Assembly (NCBI RefSeq): GCF_000239775.1
Contig: NZ_CAFI01000067.1
Coordinates: 1 to 62,332, forward strand
Length of the DNA: 62,332 nt
Direction: 5' to 3'
DNA from: Bradyrhizobium sp. ORS 375
GTDB taxonomy: Bacteria > Pseudomonadota > Alphaproteobacteria > Rhizobiales > Xanthobacteraceae
Shown: piece after piece, positions 44,331-52,706 of the stretch
Layout of the letters: each line of letters begins with the position of its first letter
How positions within the stretch are numbered: position 1 is the stretch's first letter
Notes under the pieces: generated by a model
Told to the model about the DNA's origin: nothing
Seen by the model: the letters and a program-made list of their open reading frames with translations, nothing else
The model's database searches: none
Position numbers and translations under genes: made by a program

Positions 44331-44768
44331 ATGCCCCACGCGGCTGCTCGCGAGCGTCTTGCCGCAGTTCGTCGTAATCCCGGATTCATCGCGTTGCGCC
44401 AGCTCTATCGGGCGGTGCGGCGCGAAAATACACCGGAAGGACGAGCGAGAAAGCTGCTGCGGCAGTGGTTGACTCACGAACAGCGCCAGATGTTCGACGC
44501 CAATGGCTACTTCGACGTGACTGGTTGCCACAGCAGCCGGCGCTATCGGATTTATTACGGGACGATCGGGAATATCAGAGAGCTGAACGCCGAGGGCGAC
44601 CCGCGCCTCGGCCTCTGCTTCGCTCCGGCCCAGAGTCTTGCCCCGGGAGATGTCCTGCTGGCGCAGAAGATCGCGCTGGAGACGGACGAACTGGGCACGC
44701 TGGCCGTGGCCAACTGCTTCCCGTCGCAGTCAAGGCCGCCGCTCTACAACGGCTGGGAGCGCGGCTGA
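44331..44768 (+). CDS. Protein of unknown function, 145 residues, paired with the gene at 44103
   Basis: A soluble protein with an Arg-rich helical N-terminus (about 1-55) and a beta-rich C-terminal part that includes GCHSSRRYRIYYGTIGNI, ELNAEGDPRLGLCFAP and LAPGDVLLAQKIALETDE. The C-terminal half reads like a small barrel with two or three Cys. No family recognised. It shares the transcript of the 73-residue gene. Similar short proteins occur in rhizobia, from memory, but without known function. Confidence 0.7.
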   Translation: MPHAAARERLAAVRRNPGFIALRQLYRAVRRENTPEGRARKLLRQWLTHEQRQMFDANGYFDVTGCHSSRRYRIYYGTIGNIRELNAEGDPRLGLCFAPAQSLAPGDVLLAQKIALETDELGTLAVANCFPSQSRPPLYNGWERG

Positions 44769-44845
44769 CGCGCTGAGCGCCGCCGTCGCATCCATCGGAC
44801 AACAGCGAAGCAACATCGTGGCGTGAATGCGAGCCTGCTTGGCCT

Positions 44846-46618
44846 CTAACCGGCTGGCATGTCTCCGCCGCGCTCGCTCGCGGCTCCTTCGAACCGCAAA
44901 GCCGTCCGGATCAGCGAGAGATGGGACAGCGCCTGTGGAAAGTTGCCGGACAAACGGCGTGCGCCGACATCGTATTCCTCCGACAGCAATCCCAGATCAT
45001 TGCTGACCGAGAGCACCCGCTCGAAGGTCCGGCGCGCTTCATCTCTGCGCCCCTGCATCAGCTGACAGTCGGCCAGCCAGCAGCTGCAGGCAAGGAACGC
45101 GCCCTCGTTGTGCTCGTGGTGTGGTTTCCGACGTTGCACAAGTCCATCAATCACGAGTTGCTGTTCGACCGCCGTGATGGTGCGGGTGATCCGCGGGTCG
45201 GTCACTGGAAGGAAGCCGAGCAGGGGCAACAGCAGCAGACTGGCGTCGATCGTCTCGCCGCCATAATACTCGGTGAAGCGACCAAGCCCAGGATCGTAAC
45301 CCTCGCGACAGATCTCCTGGTGCATCTCGTTGCGGAGATCCGCCATTCGGCGTAGCTGCTCGTGGTGGTGGCCCTTGCTGGAGCCAAGGCGCACATAGCG
45401 GTCGATGGCCACCCAGGCCGAAACCTTGGAGTAGACAAAGTGTCTGGGCTCGCCACGGACTTCCCACAGGCCGTGATCGGGCAAGCGCCAGATCTGCTCC
45501 ACGTGGCGAACGACCGCGTCCAGCACGAATTCCTCCTGCGCGGTCTGGTCGATTCCCGCTTTCGCAGCCGTGAACAAGGTGTCGACGAGCTCGCCATAGA
45601 TGTCGAGCTGCCGTTGCGAAGCTGCCGCATTGCCGACCCGGACCGGAGGCGTCCAGCGGTGGCCGGGCAGCCAGTCGGGGATCCATTCCTCCAGCCTTCT
45701 GGAGCCATCGATCCGATACAAAATCCGCATGCTCCTGGGCTCGCCCGCGACTGCGCGCAGCAGCCAGTCGCGCCAGGCCCTGGCTTCCTCGTGATAGCCC
45801 GCATCGATGAACGCCAGCAATGTGAAGGCGGCATCGCGGATCCAGCAGAAGCGATAATCCCAGTTGAACTGCCCACCGGGACGCTCCGGCAGTGACGTCG
45901 TCGCTGCGGCGACCATCCCTCCCGAAGGCTTGTAGGTGAGAGCCTTGAGCGTGATGAGCGATCGCTTGATCTGCGCAGGCCAGGCGGTGAGCGTCCGGAA
46001 GCGCGAACTCCACGCTTCCCAATGAGCGAGGGTGTCAGCGAGCTCGTGGCGGGCGTCGGCCGGTTCGCTCGTGCCGTCCAGGGAATAAGAGAGGACGAAG
46101 GCGCGGTCGTCCCCGGCGCCGACAGCGAAATTGCAGCTGACAAGCGCAGCGTTGATGTCCAGATCCAGTGGCGCATCGAGCACGACGAGATCGGGGCCGA
46201 TGCGTGCCGTCGCGCGTCTGTCCTTCGCCTCGAGCCAGGGCGGAGCAGAACCATAGTCGAAACGCAGCGTCATCTCGCAACGCATGTCCACACGGCCGCG
46301 CAGTCCATGAACGATCCGGATGAGTCGGGCAGAGCGAGAGCGAGGCGGCATAAAGTCGATGACCGACGCGACGCCGGTCGATGTCTCGAAGCGGGTTTGC
46401 AGAACGAGCGTATCGTCGATGTAGGCGCGGTCGATCCTGGCCGTGCCGGTTGCGGAGATCTTCCAGCAGCCGTTCGCGGCGGTGCCGAGCAGCGCGGCGA
46501 AGCAGGCATCGGAGTCGAAGCGAGGCCAGCAGAGCCAGTCGATCGAGCCATCCTTCCGCACCAGCGCCCCCGACTCCTCGTCGCCGATCAGACCGTATTC
46601 GTCGATGAAGCCGGACAT
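44846..46618 (-). CDS. Glycoside hydrolase family 15 protein (glucoamylase/trehalase-like)
   Basis: A 590-residue cytoplasmic enzyme. The N-terminal beta-sandwich (about 1-220) includes YGLIGDEESGALVRKDGSID and WLCWPRFDS. The (alpha/alpha)6 barrel has NWDYRFCWIRDAAFTLLAF, RLPDHGLWEVRGEPRHFVYS with the general-acid Glu, and HNEGAFLACSCWLADCQL near the second catalytic Glu. Bacterial relatives hydrolyse trehalose or maltosyl chains. The start at 46618 (MSGFIDEYG) has GAGGG five bases upstream; an ATG at 46633 would leave almost no leader after the promoter candidate at 46647-46671. Trehalose turnover would fit stress control. Confidence 0.88.
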   Translation of the reverse strand: MSGFIDEYGLIGDEESGALVRKDGSIDWLCWPRFDSDACFAALLGTAANGCWKISATGTARIDRAYIDDTLVLQTRFETSTGVASVIDFMPPRSRSARLIRIVHGLRGRVDMRCEMTLRFDYGSAPPWLEAKDRRATARIGPDLVVLDAPLDLDINAALVSCNFAVGAGDDRAFVLSYSLDGTSEPADARHELADTLAHWEAWSSRFRTLTAWPAQIKRSLITLKALTYKPSGGMVAAATTSLPERPGGQFNWDYRFCWIRDAAFTLLAFIDAGYHEEARAWRDWLLRAVAGEPRSMRILYRIDGSRRLEEWIPDWLPGHRWTPPVRVGNAAASQRQLDIYGELVDTLFTAAKAGIDQTAQEEFVLDAVVRHVEQIWRLPDHGLWEVRGEPRHFVYSKVSAWVAIDRYVRLGSSKGHHHEQLRRMADLRNEMHQEICREGYDPGLGRFTEYYGGETIDASLLLLPLLGFLPVTDPRITRTITAVEQQLVIDGLVQRRKPHHEHNEGAFLACSCWLADCQLMQGRRDEARRTFERVLSVSNDLGLLSEEYDVGARRLSGNFPQALSHLSLIRTALRFEGAASERGGDMPAG

Positions 46619-46646
46619 CCAACCCTCGGCCATTTGGCTGCGATCC

Positions 46647-46671
46647 AACCCTTGCCGGGTAGAACCGTTCC
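46647..46671 (-). promoter_or_regulatory. EcfG-type promoter candidate upstream of GH15 gene
   Basis: Minus-strand GGAAC, 16 bases, GGTT, about 29 bases before the start at 46618. Its position helped choose that start. Confidence 0.55.
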
Positions 46672-46803
46672 TTCCGCTATCGGTCAGCTGAATGGATCCG
46701 CGGAGCGCCGAAGGCGGTACGTTGCCAGACATTGAGCAGGAACGGACCGGTGGCGGCTTTGATTGGCAGGTCGCCATGTGACGCTGAAGCTTTCTGCGCC
46801 GTA

Positions 46804-46837
46804 TCTCTTGCAGTGTCGATTCTCTTGCAGTGTCGAT
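46804..46837. repeat. 17-bp perfect tandem repeat
   Basis: TCTCTTGCAGTGTCGAT occurs twice without a gap, 86 bases before the ATG at 46923. It may be a replication slip or a pair of binding sites in this promoter region. Confidence 0.85.
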
Positions 46838-46922
46838 CGCCAGAAGCGGCGAAGAATGCGCGCTCCGTCACTGCAGCAATCAAACCTTAGCCAGATGTGG
46901 ACTTCAGCCGAACGAGACACAC

Positions 46923-47699
46923 ATGCAGACACGAACGATCGCAATCATTGCAGCCGCCTTGCTCACCGGTGCCTCGGCTGCCGCCATGGCACAGAGTTCA
47001 GAAGGGCAGACCCCGACCTATGGCAATCGGCCCTACGGGCGGAATTATCAAGGTCAGTACGACCAGGAGTCGGCTCAGGGCATGATTGGCAGTGGCCCTA
47101 GCTACGACGCTGGCAACCGCGTCCGCCAGCAGCTCGGATCCAATCAGAACGACGGCGACCGATGGCCGAACCAGCCATATGGCGCCGGCCAGGGCCGCAT
47201 GCGGAACGCTTCAAATCAAAATGAAGGGCAGCAGGGGCAAGGCGGCCAGAACCGGATGATCGGTGCGAACGCGACTGGCCAAAGTCAGCTTGCGCAATGG
47301 GAGAACGTGCCGCGAGATGTGCAGCTGCAGCTGCAGCAGGAAGGTTATAGCAATGTCAGGGTCGCGCCAGGATCTATGGTGGTGAGTGCCGAGGATCCGA
47401 ACGGACGCGACGTGCTGCTGCTGGTCGGGCCCCGCCCGGTTACTAAGCTGACGGCGGCAGACAACGGCAACTCAGGTTGGAAGCCGCAGAGCTCCACTCA
47501 CAACCAGGCTGACAGTCAGGCGAGCCACAACGGTGTCTCAAGCAATTCGAGCACGGTCGGCCAGTCGAGGGATCATGGGTCAAAATCAACAAACGCTATG
47601 TCGGAGCAGGACGATGGTGCATCGAACGGCGGTGAAGCGTCCAATTCCGCTGAAGCAGCCGATGCTGGTTGGCAGCATTCGCCAGCAACTCCTCAATAA
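46923..47699 (+). CDS. Exported Asn/Gln/Gly-rich protein with a small conserved C-terminal-type domain
   Basis: A 258-residue exported protein. The signal peptide ends near AAMAQSS. Residues 25-120 are low-complexity, rich in Gly, Asn, Gln and Tyr (YGNRPYGRNYQGQYDQ). Residues about 130-180 form a compact unit, VPRDVQLQLQQEGYSNVRVA followed by PGSMVVSAEDPNGRD and a hydrophobic strand ending VGP. This unit aligns with the protein at 61445 and the pseudogene at 20700. The C-terminal 80 residues are Ser/Asn/Ala-rich. Function unknown; the fold could resemble a small PepSY/BON-like domain, which I cannot test. Confidence 0.8.
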   Translation: MQTRTIAIIAAALLTGASAAAMAQSSEGQTPTYGNRPYGRNYQGQYDQESAQGMIGSGPSYDAGNRVRQQLGSNQNDGDRWPNQPYGAGQGRMRNASNQNEGQQGQGGQNRMIGANATGQSQLAQWENVPRDVQLQLQQEGYSNVRVAPGSMVVSAEDPNGRDVLLLVGPRPVTKLTAADNGNSGWKPQSSTHNQADSQASHNGVSSNSSTVGQSRDHGSKSTNAMSEQDDGASNGGEASNSAEAADAGWQHSPATPQ

Positions 47700-47979
47700 G
47701 CGGGCCTGATCGTGCGCCTGGTCGCGAGGACCCGGCGCCGAGGTTCACCGCGTTTGGCTGCTTAGTCCCTGGTATCGTGGCGTGACCCGCCTTTATGCTG
47801 CATTGTCAAGGGAAAGAACACTCGATTACGGGGGGGCGGGAGCAATCCGGCCATGCGGGCGAACTTGTATGTCGCATTGTCGTTCGTCGGCATGCGTCGA
47901 TCCCGCCGTCGAATAGAAACCCTCTCGACGCCTTGTCGTTGGTCGTCGAATCTGGACAGGCGCTGCAAGGAGGTGTGAC

Positions 47980-48132
47980 ATGGCTGCTCATGCTGGCGAG
48001 ACGGCAGAAGAGACGGGCGATTTTCGCTGCGAACGTTGTCACCAAACCACCCATGTGACCAAGGGACATAAAATTCCGAAGTGTTCCCACTGCGGTCACG
48101 CGACCTTCGACACACGGCGCAATGAGCCCTGA
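47980..48132 (+). CDS. 50-residue zinc-ribbon protein
   Basis: A small cytoplasmic protein with two metal knuckles, CERCH and CSHCG, 17 residues apart, enough for one zinc ribbon. The N-terminus is acidic (HAGETAEETGDF) and a basic linker (HVTKGHKIPK) joins the knuckles. AAGGAGG lies seven bases before the ATG. A copy with an amber stop is at 6732-6884. The role is unknown: a nucleic-acid-binding or protein-partner zinc finger is possible. The 280 bases before it hold no other gene that I can support. Confidence 0.82.
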   Translation: MAAHAGETAEETGDFRCERCHQTTHVTKGHKIPKCSHCGHATFDTRRNEP

Positions 48133-48399
48133 TCGATCGGTGCAAACCAATGCGCCGCGGCGATCGCCATGCGTGACGCCCTGTAGTGCGGCTGCTGCAC
48201 CTGGGTCGAATTGAGTTTGGTTTGTACGCAGCTGTACCACGGAGCAGAACCCGCCGGACAGCCACGGATTAATCCTTCGCGGATCGATGCGGGAGAACCA
48301 GCGGATCGGCATCGCCAAATTGCCATTTGTGTCCAGATATCAGAGCAACCGTTCGCCGCGGCACGCTAGCCGGCGGCTAAGCCAATGAAGGAATTCGAC

Positions 48400-48849
48400 A
48401 TGAAGTCTGGTCTTATGACGGCGATCGCTCTTGCGCTGATCTCGCCTGCGGCGTTAGCGCAGACAGCGTCGCCATCCCCAGCACCGGCCGACAACTCGGC
48501 TGCTCCGGATACGGCGGGGCAGGGCCTACGAATGGCCGACAGCGCCAATCTGGCAGTGAGGTTCGTGGCCGTGAAACCGGCGGACGTCCTGTCATCCAAG
48601 CTGATTGGCGCTGGCGTCTACAACAATCAGAACGAGTCGCTCGGCAGCATTGAGGATCTGATCATCGAAAATGGCAGGGCCGTTTCGGGTGTCGTCGTCA
48701 ATGTCGGCGGCTTCTTGGGATTCGGCGAGAGCTACGTGGTGCTGGACCCGTCGACGGTCGTTTTGACCCGGAAGGACGGTGACTGGAAGGCCTTCGTGAA
48801 CACGGCCAAGGACACTCCGAAATTCAGCTACAGCAAAACGCATAAATGA
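48400..48849 (+). CDS. Exported PRC-barrel domain protein
   Basis: A 149-residue protein. The signal peptide ends near AALAQTA, then a Pro/Ala-rich stretch, then a PRC barrel (about 65-135): SSKLIGAGVYNNQNESLGSI, EDLIIENGRAVSGVVVNVGG and YVVLDPSTVVLTR. PRC barrels occur in photosynthetic reaction-centre H subunits and RimM; exported versions are common in rhizobial stress regulons and have no assigned activity. AAGGA seven bases before the ATG at 48400 sets the start. DUF421 follows on the same strand after 45 bases. Confidence 0.9.
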   Translation: MKSGLMTAIALALISPAALAQTASPSPAPADNSAAPDTAGQGLRMADSANLAVRFVAVKPADVLSSKLIGAGVYNNQNESLGSIEDLIIENGRAVSGVVVNVGGFLGFGESYVVLDPSTVVLTRKDGDWKAFVNTAKDTPKFSYSKTHK

Positions 48850-48894
48850 GGTGAGGGCGTTCGTTGGCGACTTAATTCAGAACAGGTCAGGCGT

Positions 48895-49455
48895 ATGTCC
48901 AGCATGTTCTTTGACGGATGGAGCGGCCTGTTGCGCGTGCTTCTGGTCGGTACGCTTGCCTATGTGGCGCTCATAGCGTTCCTGCGTATCTCAGGCAAGC
49001 GGACGCTCACGAAACTGAACGCCTTCGATCTGGTGATCACCGTCGCATTGGGTTCGACGTTGTCCTCGATCGTTCTGACCAAATCGGTCGCTCTTTTCGA
49101 AGGTCTTCTTGCCCTTTTTCTGCTCATCGGCCTGCAATACGTCATCACGTGGCTGTCGGTTCGGTCGACGACAATCCAACACGTCATCAAGGCAGAACCG
49201 ACGCTGTTGCTCCATCGTGGCAAATTTCTGGAGGACGCGCTGCTGCGGCAAAGGGTGACCAGGGACGACGTTCTTGCCGCGATCCGTAACGACGGCCTTG
49301 CCGAGGTCGACAGCATCGCCGCCGTTGTTCTGGAAACCGATGGTTCGATGAGCGTGCTGCCGCAATCACCCGAATCCGGCAGGAGCGCGGGCAGCCTTGC
49401 AGGAATTGCAGCCGTTGACAGAACTGGCCGCAGGAGGAGCTGCCTGACGATGTAG
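48895..49455 (+). CDS. DUF421 (YetF-family) membrane protein
   Basis: A 186-residue protein with three N-terminal helices (about 10-85, including FLRISGKRTLTKLNAFDLVITVALGSTL in part) and a soluble C-terminal domain with GKFLEDALLRQRVTRDDVLAAIR and VDSIAAVVLETDGSMSV. That is the classical YetF layout. In Bacillus, YetF-like proteins are linked to spore membrane integrity; in alphaproteobacteria the role is unknown. Probably co-transcribed with the PRC-barrel gene. Confidence 0.92.
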   Translation: MSSMFFDGWSGLLRVLLVGTLAYVALIAFLRISGKRTLTKLNAFDLVITVALGSTLSSIVLTKSVALFEGLLALFLLIGLQYVITWLSVRSTTIQHVIKAEPTLLLHRGKFLEDALLRQRVTRDDVLAAIRNDGLAEVDSIAAVVLETDGSMSVLPQSPESGRSAGSLAGIAAVDRTGRRRSCLTM

Positions 49456-49635
49456 GGCCCGGGGGTGGAAACCATGCGGCCTGCGGCTTCGGACCTTGCT
49501 CGATGGAAGTTTGACGGTGGGCCGGCGGCGGCCAGTCGACGTCGATGTCGCTGCGCGACGGTGTAATTCTCGCATCTTCGACTCGCCTTTGGGAGAGCTG
49601 GCTTCGGTACGGCACTGGATTTGACGAGTCCGACG

Positions 49636-50831
49636 ATGACCGCTCGTCGCACCCGGCGCTACGTATACACGGAGCCAGACGACGAACTGAGATCGAGCCG
49701 ACCCAGGCTCGCCGTCGTCATGGGTGCTGCTGTCCTCGGCCAGCTGCAGCATTCGCAATCTTTCGTACATCAACAGCGAGCTCAGATGTCCCGTCGCAAT
49801 GTCTCGATCCTAGCGCTGTGTGTGGGCTTCACCGTGCTGCTCTGGCTTGCGGCCGACGTGCTTCTGATCGTCTTTGCCGGCATTCTGTTTGCGGTCTTCA
49901 TCAGCGGGGGCGGCGACTGGATTGCTGCCCGTCTTGGTCTGGCGCGCGGCTTCGGACTTCTCATCTTCTGCACGCTTTTCATTGTGGGGATCGCCGTCTT
50001 TCTTGCCTTTGCCGGTACCCGCTTTGCCGACCAGGTCCAGAACCTGCTCAATAGCCTTCCACGCGCCTTGAAGTCGGTGCGGGGCTATATCGATGCGCAT
50101 GATTGGATGCGGCGTGCCTTCGAGACATTCGACGCCGGCGATTTCGTTCCGTCGGGCCGTGAGGCGACCTCGGCATTCTCGACAACCTTTGGCGTGCTCG
50201 GCAATCTCGTGGTCATCGTCTTCGTCGGGCTCTATGGTGCGATCGATCGGGCAGATATGTAAGGGGAGCTGCCGCGTTGTTGGCGCCGAGCCTGCGTCCC
50301 TTGGCGGCTGACATGCTGAGCGAAGCGGGGCAGGCCTTGCGCAACTGGCTGATGGCGCAACTGGTGTCTATGGCCGTCGTCGGCGTCCTCACCGGCCTGG
50401 GGCTATGGGCTCTCGGCGTTCCATTGGCGCTGGTGCTAGCGGTTCTGGCTGCGCTGCTGACGTTCATTCCCAACATCGGACCGCTTGTCGCTGCCATTCC
50501 GGCGGTCCCGCTCGGGCTGTCGGATGGGCTTGCGAGCGCGCTCTGGATCGCCGGGCTTTATACCATGGTTCAGATGATCGAAAGCTACGTTGTCACACCT
50601 CGCGTTCAAGAGGAGACTGTATCACTACCCCCTGCGTTCACGATCTCGATGCAGTTGCTGTTCGGAGTGTTGTTCGGGACCCTGGGGCTTGCGCTGGCGA
50701 CACCGCTCGGGGCCGTTCTGCTTCGCGTTCTCAGCCGCTTCTTCGTGTCGGGCTACCTCGATAACGCGCACGAGCCGGGGCCTCTCGATGTCGAGCGGGA
50801 GTTCGTTGCCGCTGAATCGCCGCAACCTTGA
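49636..50831 (+). pseudogene. AI-2E-family permease broken by a one-base frameshift
   Basis: Two adjoining frames form one permease. The first (to TAA at 50260) has NVSILALCVGFTVLLWLAAD and ends FVGLYGAIDRADM. The second, in another phase, holds the rest: SEAGQALRNWLMAQLVSM, FIPNIGPLVAAIPAVPLGL and ESYVVTPRVQEETVSLPP. Shifting phase near 50250-50256 gives GLYGAID followed by RYVRG, as expected for the family (consensus LYVRG). The joined product would be close to 400 residues. A single missing base explains everything, so a recent mutation or a sequencing error are both possible. It would be the third AI-2E permease of the window. Confidence 0.85.
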
Positions 50832-50983
50832 GGGTGGCGTCGCGCGAATGAACGACAGTTCACGTCGGCACGCGGCGCTGCGAGTTGCATGCTCAGTTAC
50901 AAGGGATAACATTGCCGTACTGCGAGGCGGCGTAGCCAATGCCCAGCCATTTCGAGAGGGGGTGTGCGATTCTCAGGCTGCCA

Positions 50984-51229
50984 CTATTTCGGGTCTGGTT
51001 GCTCGTCTCGGGTCAGAAAGACTGCCAGCGACCGGATGACGGGCGCGGCCATGACGACGATTGGCAACATCGTGGCCCAGGCGATCAGCCATGACGACAG
51101 CCAGTTGGAGACGAAGTCGCCCATCGCAAAGGATGGAAGGCTGGCAATGCCGGCGGCGACGAAGCAGGTGAGTCCGGACTGAATGGCCGCAAAGACGAAG
51201 TGGCTGTAGCGACGGGGAATGCCGAGCAT
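50984..51229 (-). CDS. DUF2798 small membrane protein
   Basis: An 81-residue protein with two hydrophobic helices, beginning MLGIPRRYSHFVFAAIQSGL, then FVSNWLSSWLIAWATMLPIV and VMAAPVIRSLAVFL. This is the two-helix DUF2798 pattern with its P-R-Y/R-x-H start. GAGGACCGCA before the ATG at 51229 is a fair ribosome-binding site. The gene sits within a much longer open frame that is otherwise antisense to nhaA. Function unknown. Confidence 0.85.
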   Translation of the reverse strand: MLGIPRRYSHFVFAAIQSGLTCFVAAGIASLPSFAMGDFVSNWLSSWLIAWATMLPIVVMAAPVIRSLAVFLTRDEQPDPK

Positions 51230-51366
51230 TGCGGTCCTCCTCACAGACGAAAAAGCAAGAGTCGGGCCACGAACGGCCCCGGGCTGGACAGCGTCCTCGC
51301 GTCGCAGAGGAGGCGTGCAACGCGGACGATCCCAGGAGGCAGCCTGCCGATGCGAGAGTCTAGACC

Positions 51367-52530
51367 TCACAGCGTCGGTGCGACGCCTTTGCGCTTTCCA
51401 GGCCAGCTCAGCAGCGCCATGCCGAACAGGCCCGACAGCAGTGAGCCAAGGAGGACGCCGACCTTGACCTCGTTCTGAAGCGTTTCGGAAGCCGGAAATG
51501 CCAGCAGGCCGATGAAGAGGCTCATCGTGAAGCCGATGCCGCAGAGCACAGCAATGCCGTAGACCTGATGCCAGGCAGCGCCGTCGGGCAGCTGAGCCAG
51601 ACGCAGCCGGATGGCCAGCCAAGTTGCGGCAAATACGCCGCTCTGCTTGCCGACGAACAGGCCTGCGATGATGCCGATGGTGACGGGCTGCTTCAGGACA
51701 TCCCAGCTCATACCGGCTAGGGACACGCCGGCATTGGCGAAAGCGAAGACAGGCAGGATCAAGAAGGCGACCCAGGGCTGGATCGCGTGCTCCAATGTGA
51801 GGAGGGGGGAGTGCTTGCTCGGGGAGGCCGGAATGGTCCAGGCCAGCGCGACACCGGCCAACGTCGCGTGGACGCCGGATTTGAGAGTGAAGACCCAGAG
51901 CGCCACGCCGAGCACGAGGTAGGCCGAGAGCCGCGCAACGCCGGTTTGATTCAAGACCACAAGCACGGTCAGAACGGCTGCGGACGCGGCAAGCCATTCG
52001 AGCGCGAGGTGATCCGTATAGAACACCGCGATGACGGTGACGGCGCCGAGGTCGTCGAGGATGGCTAATGCGGTCAGGAACACCTTGAGAGAGCTCGGTA
52101 TGCGCGAGCCGAGCAGGGCAAGCGCGCCGAGTGCAAAGGCGATGTCCGTCGCGGTTGGGATCGCCCATCCGCGAAAGGTCTCCGCGGTATTCAGGTTGAA
52201 GCCGATGTAGACGAGCGCGGGAACGGCCATTCCGCCGGTTGCTGCGAATGCCGGCAACACCCGCCGCGGCCAGGTCGAGAGCTGCCCATCCAGGAACTCG
52301 CGCTTGATCTCGAGCCCGACGAGCAGGAAGAACACCGCCATCAGCGCGTCGTTGATCCAGTGCAGGATCGAAAGTCCGGCGACGTAGCATTGGAGTGAAG
52401 CGAAGTAGAATTCTGAAGCCGGAGTATTGGCGACGACCAGCGCGGCGGTGGCGAAAATCATCAGGATGATGCCAGCGCCGGCCTGGCTCGCGACGAGGCG
52501 CTGGAACGCAGAGGGCAATGAACGTGACAT
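51367..52530 (-). CDS. nhaA: Na+/H+ antiporter NhaA
   Basis: A 387-residue antiporter. Helix IV has WAIPTATDIAFALGALALLG, helix V the essential Asp pair in TALAILDDLGAVTVIAVFYT, and the C-terminal GIGFTMSLFIGLLAF is conserved. The start at 52530 (MSRSLPSAF) replaces a 12-residue extension. It exports sodium using the proton gradient, chiefly at alkaline pH. A CPA1 antiporter at 21183 gives a second, distinct route. Confidence 0.95.
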   Translation of the reverse strand: MSRSLPSAFQRLVASQAGAGIILMIFATAALVVANTPASEFYFASLQCYVAGLSILHWINDALMAVFFLLVGLEIKREFLDGQLSTWPRRVLPAFAATGGMAVPALVYIGFNLNTAETFRGWAIPTATDIAFALGALALLGSRIPSSLKVFLTALAILDDLGAVTVIAVFYTDHLALEWLAASAAVLTVLVVLNQTGVARLSAYLVLGVALWVFTLKSGVHATLAGVALAWTIPASPSKHSPLLTLEHAIQPWVAFLILPVFAFANAGVSLAGMSWDVLKQPVTIGIIAGLFVGKQSGVFAATWLAIRLRLAQLPDGAAWHQVYGIAVLCGIGFTMSLFIGLLAFPASETLQNEVKVGVLLGSLLSGLFGMALLSWPGKRKGVAPTL

Positions 52531-52706
52531 CGTGTCGTGTATGGCACTCGCCGGGCGGGCAATCAATCATGCCGCCCCGAGGAGATTGCGGCCAATTGTT
52601 GCGGCTCGATGCCGGCGATGCTGTGGAGAGTGCATCGCGCGGTGTCCGTGTGGAGAATGCTTTCGCTTGGAGCACGAGCATTTTGTTCGGACGGTGTGCT
52701 CCAGCT

